Assembly (NCBI GenBank): GCA_001534745.1
Contig: CP013997.1
Location: 248,001-312,000, forward strand
Source: Pseudomonas monteilii
Lineage (GTDB): Bacteria; Pseudomonadota; Gammaproteobacteria; Pseudomonadales; Pseudomonadaceae
Direction of reading: 5' to 3'
DNA: 64,000 nucleotides
Shown here: piece by piece, positions 32,981-41,896 of the stretch
Layout of the letters: the number at the start of each line of letters is the position of its first letter
Position numbering within the stretch: the stretch's first letter is position 1
Made by a program: the position numbers and the translations under genes
The notes under the pieces: generated by a model
What the model was told of the DNA's origin: nothing
What the model saw: only the letters and a program-made list of their open reading frames with translations
The model's database searches: none

Positions 32981-35900
32981 GCCAGACCTATCGCCTCTCC
33001 AGCGGTGGCCGCGTCGACCGTAGCAAGGTGCTGAACTTCACCTTCAACGGCAAGAGCTACCAGGGCTATGCCGGTGACACGCTGGCCGCCGCGCTGCTGG
33101 CCAACGGTGTCGACATCGTCGGTCGCAGCTTCAAGTACTCGCGTCCGCGCGGGATCATCGCCGCCGGTTCCGAAGAGCCGAACGCGATCCTGCAGCTGGG
33201 CTCCAGCGAAGCCACCCAGATCCCCAACGTGCGTGCCACCCAGCAGGCGCTGTACTCGGGCCTGGTTGCCACCAGCACCAACGGCTGGCCGAACGTCAAC
33301 ACCGACGTGATGGGCATCATCGGCAAGGTCGGCGGCAACATGATGCCGCCCGGGTTCTACTACAAGACCTTCATGTACCCCAAGTCCTTCTGGATGACGT
33401 ACGAGAAGTACATCCGCAAGGCCGCCGGCCTGGGCCGTTCGCCGTTGCAGAACGACCCGGACAGCTACGACTACATGAACCAGCACTGCGACGTGCTGAT
33501 CGTCGGCGGTGGCCCTGCGGGTCTGGCCGCCGCCCTGGCCGCCGGACGCAGTGGCGCCCGGGTGATCCTGGCCGACGAACAGGAAGAGTTCGGCGGCTGC
33601 CTGCTCGACAGCCGTGAAACCCTCGATGGCAAACCGGCCGCCGACTGGGTCGCCGCTGTCGTGGCCGAGCTGGAATCGCTGCCGGAAGTGACCTTGCTGC
33701 CGCGTGCCACGGTCAACGGCTACCATGACCACAACTTCCTGACCATCCACGAACGACTGACCGACCACCTGGGCGATCGCGCACCGATCGGCCAAGTCCG
33801 TCAGCGCGTCCACCGCGTGCGCGCCAAGCGTGTGGTGCTGGCGGCAGGGGCCCAGGAGCGTCCGCTGGTCTACGGCAACAACGACCTGCCCGGCAACATG
33901 GTGGCGGGTTCGATTTCCACCTATGTGCGCCGCTACGGCGTGGCACCGGGCCGCAAGCTGGTCCTGTCGACCAACAACGACCATGCCTACCGTGTGGCCC
34001 TGGACTGGCACGACGCAGGCCTGCAGGTCGTGGCCGTGGCCGACGCCCGCCACAACCCGCGCGGCTCGCTGGTCGAGGCAGCACGTGCCAAAGGCATCCG
34101 CATCCTCACCTCCAGCGCCGTGATCGAGACCCGGGGCGGCAAGCATGTGACCGCTGCCCGCGTGGCGGCCATCGACGTGCCGGGCCACCAGGTCACCAGC
34201 CCGGGCGAATGGCTCGAGTGCGACCTGGTCGGCACCTCCGGCGGCTACAGCCCGGTGGTCCACCTGGCCTCGCACCTGGGCGGTCGTCCGGTATGGCGTG
34301 AAGAAATCCTCGGCTTCGTGCCGGGCGATGCGCCGCAGAAGCGCGTCTGCGTAGGCGGCGTGAACGGCATCTACGCCCTGGGCGATGTCCTGGCCGATGG
34401 CTTCGAAGGTGGCGTGCGCGCGGCCAATGAAGCAGGCTTCAAGGCGGTCGTCGGCACCTTGCCGAAAACCGTCGCGATCAAGGAAGAAGCCACCGTCGCG
34501 CTGTTCCAGGTTCCGCACGACAAGGGCACCGCCCGTGCACCGAAGCAGTTCGTCGATCAGCAGAACGACGTCACGGCCGCGGCCATCGAGCTGGCCGTTC
34601 GTGAAGGCTTCGAGTCGGTCGAGCACGTCAAGCGCTACACCGCGCTGGGCTTCGGTACCGACCAGGGCAAGCTGGGCAACATCAACGGCCTGGCCATCGC
34701 CGCGCGTTCGATGGGCATCACCATCCCGCAGATGGGCACCACCATGTTCCGCCCGAACTACACGCCGGTGACCTTCGGCGCGGTAGCCGGTCGTCACTGT
34801 GGGCACATCTTCGAGCCGGTGCGCTTCACCGCGCTGCACGCCTGGCACCTGAAGAACGGCGCCGAGTTCGAGGACGTCGGCCAGTGGAAGCGTCCGTGGT
34901 ACTTCCCCAAGGCGGGCGAAGACATCCATACCGCCGTGGCCCGCGAGTGCAAGGCCGTGCGTGACAGCGTCGGCCTGCTCGACGCCTCGACCCTGGGCAA
35001 GATCGACATCCAGGGCCCGGATGCACGCGAGTTCCTCAACCGGGTGTACACCAACGCCTGGACCAAGCTCGACGTGGGCAAGGCGCGGTATGGCCTGATG
35101 TGCAAGGAAGACGGCATGGTCTTCGACGACGGCGTCACCGCCTGTCTGGCCGACAACCACTTCCTGATGACCACCACCACCGGCGGCGCCGCCCGCGTCC
35201 TGCAGTGGCTGGAGCTGTACCACCAGACCGAATGGCCGGAGCTGAAGGTGTACTTCACCTCGGTCACCGACCACTGGGCCACTCTGACCCTGTCCGGCCC
35301 CAACAGCCGCAAGCTGCTGGCCGAGGTCACCGACATCGACCTGGACAAGGACGCCTTCCCATTCATGACCTGGAAGGAAGGGCTGGTCGGCGGTGTGCCG
35401 GCGCGGGTCTTCCGGATTTCGTTCACCGGCGAGCTGTCGTACGAGGTCAACATCCAGGCCAACTACGCCATGGGCGTGCTGGAGAAGATCGTCGAGGCCG
35501 GCAAGCAGTACAACCTGACGCCGTACGGCACCGAGACCATGCACGTGCTGCGCGCCGAGAAGGGCTTCATCATCGTCGGTCAGGACACCGACGGCTCGAT
35601 GAACCCGGACGACCTGAATATGAGCTGGTGCGTCGGTCGCAACAAGCCGTTCTCCTGGATCGGCCTGCGCGGCATGAACCGCGAAGACTGCCTGCGCGAA
35701 GACCGCAAGCAACTGGTCGGCATCAAGCCGCTGGACCCGACCAAGTGGCTGGCCGAGGGCGCGCAGATCATCCTCGATCCTCAGCAGCCGATGCCGCAGG
35801 AGATGGTGGGTCACATCACCTCCAGCTATGCCCACAACTCGCTGGGGTATTCCTTCGCGATGGGCGTGGTCAAGGGCGGCCTCAAGCGCATGGGCGAACG

Positions 35901-35994
35901 CATCTGGGTCTCGCAATCGGACGGTAGTGTGAGCGAAGCGGAGATCGTGTCTTCGGTCTTCTTCGACCCGAAAGGTGAACGTCAGAACGTCTGA
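32977..35994 (+). CDS. soxA: Sarcosine oxidase alpha subunit
   Basis: SoxA (1005 residues) is the largest subunit and holds the NAD and folate sites. Order seen: a ferredoxin-like 2Fe-2S-type fold without the cluster (about 10-105), a two-dinucleotide FAD/NAD reductase domain (about 165-500, VLIVGGGPAGLAAALAAGRS near 168), and a C-terminal aminomethyltransferase (GCV_T) domain (about 610-990) that takes up the methyl carbon on THF. The product is methylene-THF when folate is present and formaldehyde otherwise. It overlaps soxD by 4 bases. A 172-base gap with a REP element separates it from soxG. Confidence 0.96.
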   Translation: MSQTYRLSSGGRVDRSKVLNFTFNGKSYQGYAGDTLAAALLANGVDIVGRSFKYSRPRGIIAAGSEEPNAILQLGSSEATQIPNVRATQQALYSGLVATSTNGWPNVNTDVMGIIGKVGGNMMPPGFYYKTFMYPKSFWMTYEKYIRKAAGLGRSPLQNDPDSYDYMNQHCDVLIVGGGPAGLAAALAAGRSGARVILADEQEEFGGCLLDSRETLDGKPAADWVAAVVAELESLPEVTLLPRATVNGYHDHNFLTIHERLTDHLGDRAPIGQVRQRVHRVRAKRVVLAAGAQERPLVYGNNDLPGNMVAGSISTYVRRYGVAPGRKLVLSTNNDHAYRVALDWHDAGLQVVAVADARHNPRGSLVEAARAKGIRILTSSAVIETRGGKHVTAARVAAIDVPGHQVTSPGEWLECDLVGTSGGYSPVVHLASHLGGRPVWREEILGFVPGDAPQKRVCVGGVNGIYALGDVLADGFEGGVRAANEAGFKAVVGTLPKTVAIKEEATVALFQVPHDKGTARAPKQFVDQQNDVTAAAIELAVREGFESVEHVKRYTALGFGTDQGKLGNINGLAIAARSMGITIPQMGTTMFRPNYTPVTFGAVAGRHCGHIFEPVRFTALHAWHLKNGAEFEDVGQWKRPWYFPKAGEDIHTAVARECKAVRDSVGLLDASTLGKIDIQGPDAREFLNRVYTNAWTKLDVGKARYGLMCKEDGMVFDDGVTACLADNHFLMTTTTGGAARVLQWLELYHQTEWPELKVYFTSVTDHWATLTLSGPNSRKLLAEVTDIDLDKDAFPFMTWKEGLVGGVPARVFRISFTGELSYEVNIQANYAMGVLEKIVEAGKQYNLTPYGTETMHVLRAEKGFIIVGQDTDGSMNPDDLNMSWCVGRNKPFSWIGLRGMNREDCLREDRKQLVGIKPLDPTKWLAEGAQIILDPQQPMPQEMVGHITSSYAHNSLGYSFAMGVVKGGLKRMGERIWVSQSDGSVSEAEIVSSVFFDPKGERQNV

Positions 35995-36035
35995 GCCCCC
36001 GGCACCCACCGGTGCCTGGCGCACCATAGAAGCTT

Positions 36036-36102
36036 CTTGTGGGAGCGGGCTTGCCCGCGAAGGCGGTGTTCATATCACCGCCTTCTTTCGCGGGTCCGCC
36101 TG
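36036..36102. repeat. REP element between soxA and soxG
   Basis: TTGTGGGAGCGGGCTTGCCC, followed by a GAAGGCGGTG...CACCGCCTTC inverted repeat (36059-36084), forms a stable intercistronic structure. Confidence 0.7.
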
Positions 36103-36145
36103 CGCCCACGCAAGCACCGACGCTCCAGGCATCGCGGTCGAATCC

Positions 36146-36163
36146 AGAATTCAAGGCAGGTAA
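36146..36163 (+). promoter_or_regulatory. Leader motif before soxG, shared with fdhA
   Basis: AGAATTCAAGGCAGGTAA sits directly before the soxG ATG and contains its ribosome site (AGGTAA). The fdhA leader at 38289-38306 reads AGAATTCAAGCGAGGTAA, identical at 16 of 18 positions. Confidence 0.55.
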
Positions 36164-36166
36164 AAA

Positions 36167-36799
36167 ATGAGTGCGATCAACGTCTACCAGCAAAACCCCA
36201 GCGCCGACGTCAAGGCCCAGACCCCGCTGCACCATGCCGACCTGGCCAGCCTGGTCGGCAAGGGCCGCCAGAACGCCGGCGTCACCTTGCGGGAAAAGAA
36301 ATTCCTCGGGCACCTGACCCTGCGCGGCGATGGCCATAACCCGGCGTTCGCCGCGGGCGTGCAGAAGGCCCTGGGCCTGGAGCTGCCGGTCGCCCTGACC
36401 GTGGTGGCCGACGGCGAGACCTCGCTGCAATGGGTCGGCCCGGATGAGTGGCTGCTGATCGTCCCTGGCGGTCAGGAGGTCGAGGCCGAGCAGAAGCTGC
36501 GCGCGGCCCTCGAAGGCCAGCACATCCAGGTGGTCAACGTCAGTGGCGGGCAGACCCTGCTGGAGCTGCGTGGCCCGAACGTACGCGACGTGCTGATGAA
36601 GTCCACCAGCTACGACGTGCACCCGAACAACTTCCCGGTCGGCAAGGCCGTCGGCACCGTGTTCGCCAAGTCGCAGCTGGTGATCCGCCGCACCGCCGAG
36701 GACACCTGGGAGCTGATGATCCGTCGCAGCTTCGCCGATTACTGGTGGCTGTGGCTGCAGGACGCGTCGGCTGAATACGGCCTGACCATCGAGGCCTGA
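36167..36799 (+). CDS. soxG: Sarcosine oxidase gamma subunit
   Basis: SoxG (210 residues) packs against the folate-binding half of SoxA in the heterotetramer and has a GCV_T-like fold without active-site residues. Visible segments are LREKKFLGHLTLRGDG, LQWVGPDEWLLIVPGG, VNVSGGQTLLELRGPNVRDV and the closing RRSFADYWWLWLQDASAEYG. It is followed by purU after 11 bases. Confidence 0.94.
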   Translation: MSAINVYQQNPSADVKAQTPLHHADLASLVGKGRQNAGVTLREKKFLGHLTLRGDGHNPAFAAGVQKALGLELPVALTVVADGETSLQWVGPDEWLLIVPGGQEVEAEQKLRAALEGQHIQVVNVSGGQTLLELRGPNVRDVLMKSTSYDVHPNNFPVGKAVGTVFAKSQLVIRRTAEDTWELMIRRSFADYWWLWLQDASAEYGLTIEA

Positions 36800-36810
36800 G
36801 GAGAACACCG

Positions 36811-37668
36811 ATGAGCCGAGCACCGGATACCTGGATCCTGACTGCCGACTGCCCAAGCACGCTCGGCACCGTCGACGTGGTGACGCGTTTTCTGCACGAG
36901 CAGCAGTGCTATGTCACGGAGCACCATTCGTTCGACGACCGGCTGTCCGGCCGCTTCTTCATCCGCGTGGAATTCCGCCAGCCTGCCGGTTTCGACGAGG
37001 CCGCGTTCCGCGCGGGCCTCGGCGAGCGCAGTGCGGGCTTTGGCATGGGCTTCGAACTGACCGCCCCGGATCACCGCCCCAAGGTGGTGATCATGGTGTC
37101 CAAGGCCGACCACTGCCTGAACGACCTGCTGTACCGGCAACGCATCGGCCAGCTGGGCATGGACGTGGTCGCGGTGATCTCCAATCACCCCGACCTCGAA
37201 CCCCTGGCCCAGTGGCACAAGATTCCCTATCACCACTTTCCGCTCGACCCCAAGGACAAGCCCGGGCAAGAGCGCAGGGTGCTCAAGGTCATCGAAGAGA
37301 CCGGCGCCGAACTCGTGATCCTCGCCCGCTACATGCAGGTGCTGTCACCCGAGCTGTGCCGTCGGCTTGACGGCTGGGCGATCAACATCCATCACTCGCT
37401 GTTGCCAGGCTTCAAGGGCGCCAAGCCCTACCATCAGGCCTACAACAAGGGCGTGAAGATGGTCGGCGCCACGGCCCACTACATCAACAACGACCTGGAC
37501 GAAGGCCCGATCATCGCCCAGGGCGTCGAGACCGTGGACCACAGCGACTACCCCGAGGACCTGATCGCCAAGGGCCGCGACATCGAATGCCTGACGCTGG
37601 CGCGAGCGGTGGGGTATCACATCGAGAAGCGCGTGTTCCTCAATGCCAATCGGACGGTGGTTCTGTAG
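36811..37668 (+). CDS. purU: Formyltetrahydrofolate deformylase
   Basis: PurU hydrolyses 10-formyl-THF to formate and THF. Beside sarcosine oxidase it would release excess one-carbon units made from methylene-THF. The 285-residue protein has an N-terminal ACT domain (about 8-90, ILTADCPSTLGTVDVVTRFL) and a C-terminal formyltransferase-fold domain with the catalytic stretch NIHHSLLPGFKGAKPYHQA, then ATAHYINNDLDEGPII. Its Shine-Dalgarno is GAGGAG. It matches purU2 (PA5420) in context. Confidence 0.94.
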   Translation: MSRAPDTWILTADCPSTLGTVDVVTRFLHEQQCYVTEHHSFDDRLSGRFFIRVEFRQPAGFDEAAFRAGLGERSAGFGMGFELTAPDHRPKVVIMVSKADHCLNDLLYRQRIGQLGMDVVAVISNHPDLEPLAQWHKIPYHHFPLDPKDKPGQERRVLKVIEETGAELVILARYMQVLSPELCRRLDGWAINIHHSLLPGFKGAKPYHQAYNKGVKMVGATAHYINNDLDEGPIIAQGVETVDHSDYPEDLIAKGRDIECLTLARAVGYHIEKRVFLNANRTVVL

Positions 37669-37759
37669 GCGGTAGCGTCCAGGTCTGTATTGACGGGGCG
37701 GGGCGATGTGTCGCTTGCGGGACATGGATCCGTGCAGGCTTGCCATGGAGGCTGTGCCG

Positions 37760-38126
37760 ACGCCATCGCGGGCAAGCCCGCTCCCACAGGGGCCGGTCCG
37801 ACGTCCCGGCAGTATCGCTTCTGCATGCGCTGTAAACGCCTGTACCACACGGGTGGGGCTGCGGGTGTGGGAGCGGGCTTGCCCGCGATGGCAGTCGTGC
37901 CGACAGCCGTGCGGTGACAGGCCGCCCCTCCCTCTGAAGGCTGACACTCTCACAGCTGCCGGTCCCGCGCTCCGGCAAGTCAGCCTGCCCATGCGCTGCG
38001 ATGGCCTGTACCACCCCGGTGGGTCTACGGGTGTGGGAGCGGGCTTGCCCGCGATGGCGATCATGCCGACAACCGTGCAGTGGCAGGCCGACGTGTCCCA
38101 TTGAAGGCTGACGCTCCAAAGCAAGT
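37760..38126. repeat. REP array with a 166-bp tandem duplication
   Basis: The 642-base gap 37669-38310 has no gene. REP copies lie near 37767 (forward), 37865 and 38031 (both inverted). The two inverted copies sit in a direct repeat of 166 bases: CATGCGCTG...CCTGTACCAC, the REP, then GATGGCAGTCGTGCCGACA and CTGAAGGCTGACACTC recur at about 37795-37960 and 37961-38126 with roughly 80% identity by eye. The rest, to 38310, is the fdhA leader. Confidence 0.8.
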
Positions 38127-38310
38127 CACTGTCGTTCCCAGTCACCGTCCCCCCCTTCCGACAAGACCACAATGGACCGCACCAATGCGCGGCCCTGTAC
38201 GCCTTTGCGCCGTGGCAGACGTCCCTCCACGGCATCCGCAACATCTGTCGCCCATGAAGGGCGGCGCTTCAACCACCGCTGCATAACTAGAATTCAAGCG
38301 AGGTAAGAGC

Positions 38311-39510
38311 ATGTCAGGCAATCGTGGAGTGGTGTATCTCGGCGCCGGCAAGGTCGAGGTGCAGAAGATCGACTACCCGAAAATGCAGGACCCACGTGGC
38401 AAGAAAATCGAGCACGGGGTGATCCTCAAGGTGGTCTCCACCAACATCTGCGGCTCCGACCAGCACATGGTCCGCGGCCGCACCACTGCCCAGGTCGGCC
38501 TGGTCCTGGGTCACGAAATCACCGGTGAAATCGTCGAGAAGGGCAGCGACGTCGAGCGCATGCAGATCGGCGACCTGGTCTCGGTGCCGTTCAACGTTGC
38601 CTGCGGCCGTTGTCGCTCCTGCAAGGAAATGCACACCGGTGTCTGCCTCACCGTCAACCCGGCCCGCGCCGGGGGCGCCTACGGCTATGTGGACATGGGT
38701 GACTGGACCGGCGGCCAGGCCGAATACGTGCTGGTGCCGTACGCCGACTTCAACCTGCTGAAACTGCCCGAGCGCGACAAGGCCATGGAAAAGATCCGTG
38801 ACCTGACCTGCTTGTCCGACATCCTGCCGACCGGCTACCACGGCGCCGTGACCGCGGGCGTCGGCCCAGGCAGCACCGTCTACGTCGCCGGTGCCGGTCC
38901 GGTCGGCCTGGCCGCTGCCGCCTCGGCTCGCCTCCTGGGCGCCGCCTGCGTGATCGTCGGCGACCTCAACCCGGCTCGTCTGGCCCACGCCAAGTCGCAA
39001 GGCTTTGAAGTGGTCGACCTGTCCAAGGACACCCCGCTGCACGAGCAGATCGTCGACATCCTCGGCGAGCCGGAAGTGGACTGCGCGGTCGATGCCGTCG
39101 GCTTCGAGGCCCGTGGCCATGGCCATGAAGGCGCCAAGCACGAAGCCCCGGCCACGGTGCTGAACTCGCTGATGCAAGTGACCCGCGTGGCCGGCAGCAT
39201 CGGTATCCCGGGCCTGTACGTGACCGAGGACCCGGGCGCATCGGATGCCGCCGCCAAGATCGGCGCCCTGAGCATCCGCTTCGGCCTGGGCTGGGCCAAG
39301 TCGCACAGCTTCCACACCGGCCAGACCCCTACCATGAAATACAACCGTCAGCTGATGCAGGCGATCATGTGGGACCGGATCAACATCGCCGAGGTGGTGG
39401 GCGTGCAGGTGATCAACCTCGACCAGGCACCGCAAGGCTATGGCGAGTTCGATGCCGGGGTGCCGAAGAAATTCGTGATCGACCCGCACAAGATGTGGGG
39501 CGCGGCGTGA
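38311..39510 (+). CDS. fdhA: Glutathione-independent formaldehyde dehydrogenase
   Basis: FdhA oxidises formaldehyde to formate with tightly bound NAD and needs no glutathione. The 399-residue protein is a zinc-type medium-chain dehydrogenase. The catalytic zinc ligands are Cys47 (NICGSDQH) and His68 (GHEI), and the structural zinc ligands are Cys98, Cys101, Cys104 and Cys112 (CGRCRSCKEMHTGVC). The nucleotide fold is VYVAGAGPVGLAAAASARLL. It detoxifies formaldehyde from GbcAB, DgcAB and Sox activity and ends the cluster, as in P. aeruginosa (PA5421). A decayed partial copy lies at 41889-42135. Confidence 0.95.
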   Translation: MSGNRGVVYLGAGKVEVQKIDYPKMQDPRGKKIEHGVILKVVSTNICGSDQHMVRGRTTAQVGLVLGHEITGEIVEKGSDVERMQIGDLVSVPFNVACGRCRSCKEMHTGVCLTVNPARAGGAYGYVDMGDWTGGQAEYVLVPYADFNLLKLPERDKAMEKIRDLTCLSDILPTGYHGAVTAGVGPGSTVYVAGAGPVGLAAAASARLLGAACVIVGDLNPARLAHAKSQGFEVVDLSKDTPLHEQIVDILGEPEVDCAVDAVGFEARGHGHEGAKHEAPATVLNSLMQVTRVAGSIGIPGLYVTEDPGASDAAAKIGALSIRFGLGWAKSHSFHTGQTPTMKYNRQLMQAIMWDRINIAEVVGVQVINLDQAPQGYGEFDAGVPKKFVIDPHKMWGAA

Positions 39511-39533
39511 TGCCGTGAGGTGACGTCACGAAG

Positions 39534-39558
39534 AGCCCCTCGCATCGAGGGGCTTTTT
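39534..39558 (+). terminator. Terminator of fdhA
   Basis: AGCCCCTCG-CAT-CGAGGGGCT forms a perfect 9-bp stem with a 3-base loop, followed by TTTT. It abuts the end of the RHS fragment on the other strand. Confidence 0.9.
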
Positions 39559-39767
39559 CATGGCTGCTCGTCTGGGTGTTGCACGACGAGGACCGAGCCT
39601 TTGTCGTCGGTGGCCAGCAGGCCGTTGGTTCGGGGGGCGTTGGCGCTCACTTCAGCCAACGGCTGTTCTGCAGTGCGGAAGATAGTGCGATGCTGACCGC
39701 CCTGACTCACGGTGATCAGCTTGCCGGCTTGATAGAAGAAAAGCGAGCAGTTCGAGGCTTTGCTCAT
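39558..39767 (-). pseudogene. RHS-core mini-gene, N-terminal fragment (copy A)
   Basis: These 69 codons read FFYQAGKLITV, IFRTAEQPLAEV and GLLATDDKGSVL. They match, in order, the start of RHS-core orphans and the first part of copy D (FYQAGHLATEL...VDQANSVL). The frame stops right after GSVL, before the YG...FNGE...DPLTG core, so everything that defines the fold is missing. The break coincides with the fdhA terminator. The truncated gene still has its upstream palindrome (39842). Confidence 0.72.
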
Positions 39768-39841
39768 GATTCAAATTCCCATTGGGCTAGGTGAAGGGAG
39801 ACTGCATGGAGTCTATTCTGAGCGCCCGTAGGGATTTTGAT

Positions 39842-39859
39842 ACTGGCAGAAATGACAGT
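39842..39859 (-). promoter_or_regulatory. RHS-associated palindromic element (copy A)
   Basis: ACTGGCAGAAATGACAGT on the plus strand lies 74 bases upstream of RHS fragment A. It matches the reverse complement of copy E at 14 of 18 positions. Confidence 0.55.
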
Positions 39860-39991
39860 TCATGGGCTGCTGTGATCTCTGTGGGGTTTCGTACAGCTTT
39901 GCCAAGAATTTCAGCCAACCTTGTCGGCGATTATAGTTACAGCAGTTTTCGAACTAAGTCTACGGTCACGTTGAAGACATGATTTTTCGTC

Positions 39992-40771
39992 TTAATTATA
40001 AAGCAGGCCTCGGATGCGGTCGCGATGTTGCCGAATGTTCTCTAGGTTTCGAGTTAAATAGTCAGGAACAGAAATTCCAGTTCTGCGCATTGCTCTGATG
40101 TTTCTTCTGATTCTTTCGGCCCTAGCCGATTCCTCTTGGAGCTCAGTCCGATATCTTTCAACCCGTTCGGGAGGGAGCGAAGTTTTTATGTGAGGGCGAG
40201 CAGGAAGTCTTTCATACTTTGGTGGGGGCGGTGGTTCTATACGTGCACCGGAAGGAGTCAACGTTGGAACTACTGCGCGCGTATGGCCTTTGGGTAACCG
40301 CCTGGAATAGGGGGGGAGGTGACCTGGATTATAATTGGGTGGCGAAACAGGAGATGAAAAGGCGTGAGGACTCGACGAGAAGTAGGGGGGCGCGTCCATT
40401 GAAGAAGGCGTGATGACATGAGCTGGGCTATCGAGGTTCATCAGGAGTTGTGAACGTGTTTGCATTTTTGGTTTCAAACGTCTCAAGACTCGAACGCTAG
40501 CTTTGAAATGGCCTGTAGGGTCAGTGTAATTAGTGGGATCGCCGTTGTTGTAACTGTAGGTGTTAAGACCTCCTGCGCCAAAAGGAGCTAGGATGTCTGG
40601 TGCGGTATAACGCATTAAGGCCGCGCTGTACGGTCTATACCCTGCACCTAATATATATAGCCCTGTAAGAAGATCAAGGGGTTCGCCATTAAATGACAGC
40701 AGGCTTGATTTGTCGAAGCAAAGAGGCGTGTAGCCATAGGTTGTATAATTATGTGTGAGATTATTTGTCAT
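39992..40771 (-). CDS. RHS-core orphan mini-protein (259 aa, copy B)
   Basis: This short-start RHS core begins MTNNLTHNYTTYGYTP. It then has LLSFNGEPLDLLTG, YILGAGYRPYSAALMRYTAP and FGAGGLNTYSYNNGDPTNYT, with DPTG near residue 86. The unique C-terminal part is basic and proline-rich (PPYSRRLPKGHTRAVVP, EPPPPPKYERLPARP), ending in a charged helical segment (ERVERYRTELQEESARAERI...ENIRQHRDRIRGLL). No nuclease or other toxin motif is recognised. It is clearly AT-richer than the flanking chromosome, and its ribosome site is weak. It may be expressed or a relic; the frame is intact. Confidence 0.7.
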   Translation of the reverse strand: MTNNLTHNYTTYGYTPLCFDKSSLLSFNGEPLDLLTGLYILGAGYRPYSAALMRYTAPDILAPFGAGGLNTYSYNNGDPTNYTDPTGHFKASVRVLRRLKPKMQTRSQLLMNLDSPAHVITPSSMDAPPYFSSSPHAFSSPVSPPNYNPGHLPPYSRRLPKGHTRAVVPTLTPSGARIEPPPPPKYERLPARPHIKTSLPPERVERYRTELQEESARAERIRRNIRAMRRTGISVPDYLTRNLENIRQHRDRIRGLLYN

Positions 40772-40842
40772 TGGAAAGTACCGTTAAGTCCCAAGGGTTA
40801 CGGGCTTAGTCTCCAGTGTTTGGGAAAAATAGTGATGGCGCT

Positions 40843-40860
40843 ACTGGCAGAAATGTCAGG
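40843..40860 (-). promoter_or_regulatory. RHS-associated palindromic element (copy B)
   Basis: ACTGGCAGAAATGTCAGG (plus strand) lies 71 bases upstream of RHS copy B. The first 13 bases are identical to copies A and C. Confidence 0.55.
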
Positions 40861-41089
40861 AGGCGTTATCACGGCTACGCGTTTCGGTGGCCCCGTCATG
40901 ACCGGTCTGAAGAAAAACCTTGAAGGTTTAAGGGGGCACTCATCTCCGGGGGCATGTTGGCCGACAGGAGGCCACAAAACCAATTTCAGGTACTTATAGC
41001 CCAGGCCAGCCTAATCAATGCCCTAGTGTGGTGTTTCAGAAGTATCACTAAACATTTGGTCTATGCTCTCTAGACGTTCACTATCCAGG

Positions 41090-41329
41090 GTATCGACCGT
41101 GGAAAAGACCTTCAAGCTTTCTACTGATCCGTTGTTTGTCGACAAGGTGCACGACAGCGTTGGGCTTTACTTGAACCCACCCGAACGAGCCTTGGTGCTG
41201 TGCGTCGATGAGAAGAGTCAGATCCAAGCATTAAACCGCACGCAGCCCGGCTTACCGCTTTCCCCCGGTAACCCTGCAACCCGCACATATAACCACAAAC
41301 GACACGGTTGGAGTTATTTCGCGGGTTGA
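41090..41329 (+). pseudogene. IS630-family transposase remnant
   Basis: A plus-strand frame carries [39 protein letters not shown] and [17 protein letters not shown], then a KRHG motif. This is the start of the IS630 DDE domain (first catalytic Asp in VDEKSQ). The rest of the transposase and both inverted ends are missing; the frame stops shortly after KRHG. About 220 bases of gene remain. The stretch 40861-41090 just upstream shows nothing I can assign. Confidence 0.75.
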
Positions 41330-41790
41330 GCTCAGCATGGCACATCTGGCTTCGTGTAGTTCAAATGTGGAAGCCTTGAGCACGTATTTATTGTGGAGAT
41401 CATTCAAATCCTTCAGAAACTCTGCTTCGAAGGATCTAGCCATCAAGCGTGTGGGTGGCGTCGGTAACGTGAGCTCGGGCCCCTGTTTGGGTAACCGGAG
41501 CACAGGCGGTTTCTTCAAAGGGTACAGGAAAAATGTCCCGTAGGATCGGTGCGATTTACAGGGTCTCCTGAACAGTAGGCGTAGGTATTTATGCCGTCAT
41601 CACCAGAAAGACTCAGGCTGTCAGGTGAAATGAAGTGCATTGATTGAGTGTCGTAAGCTCTAAAGCTCAGTATAGAGAGCGTCGTCACGGGGCGTGGGTG
41701 TTCTCCGTTGAATCCAATCAGGTGTTCTGTTGATTGGATTGTTGTGGGGAAGCCATAAGTTAAGTAAGCATGCGTGCCATAGGTATTCAT
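41252..41790 (-). pseudogene. RHS-core mini-gene broken by a frameshift (copy C)
   Basis: The first frame (41790-41515) reads YLTYGFPTTI, LIGFNGEHPRPVT, FISPDSLSLSGDDGINTYAY and NRTDPTGHF, then stops. The core is degenerate (SILSFRAYDTQ in place of YLLGNGYRxYxP). The adjoining frame (41518-41252) continues with KKPPVLRLPKQGPEL and a charged helix FEAEFLKDLNDLHNKYV, which looks like the lost C-terminal region. One frameshift would join them. It has the same short-start layout as copy B and has its palindrome at 41879. Confidence 0.62.
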
Positions 41791-41878
41791 GCGACTTTGC
41801 TCGCTGTCAGAGAAACCGTTGTTTTCTCTCTGTCACCACGCCCGTGTCTCGCTATGTTTATTACTTGCGCATGGCGGA

Positions 41879-41896
41879 ACTGGCAGAAATGAAAGG
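41879..41896 (-). promoter_or_regulatory. RHS-associated palindromic element (copy C)
   Basis: ACTGGCAGAAATGAAAGG (plus strand) lies 88 bases upstream of RHS copy C and touches the fdhA remnant. The left arm is intact, the right arm decayed. Confidence 0.5.

Noticed and set aside
32941..36027. Open frame of about 1,000 codons on the minus strand
   Set aside because: Antisense to soxA with the composition of a GC shadow frame; soxA is clear on the plus strand.
40219..40413. Plus-strand frame MVGAVVLYVHRKEST
   Set aside because: Antisense to the C-terminal part of RHS copy B; no ribosome site or family similarity.
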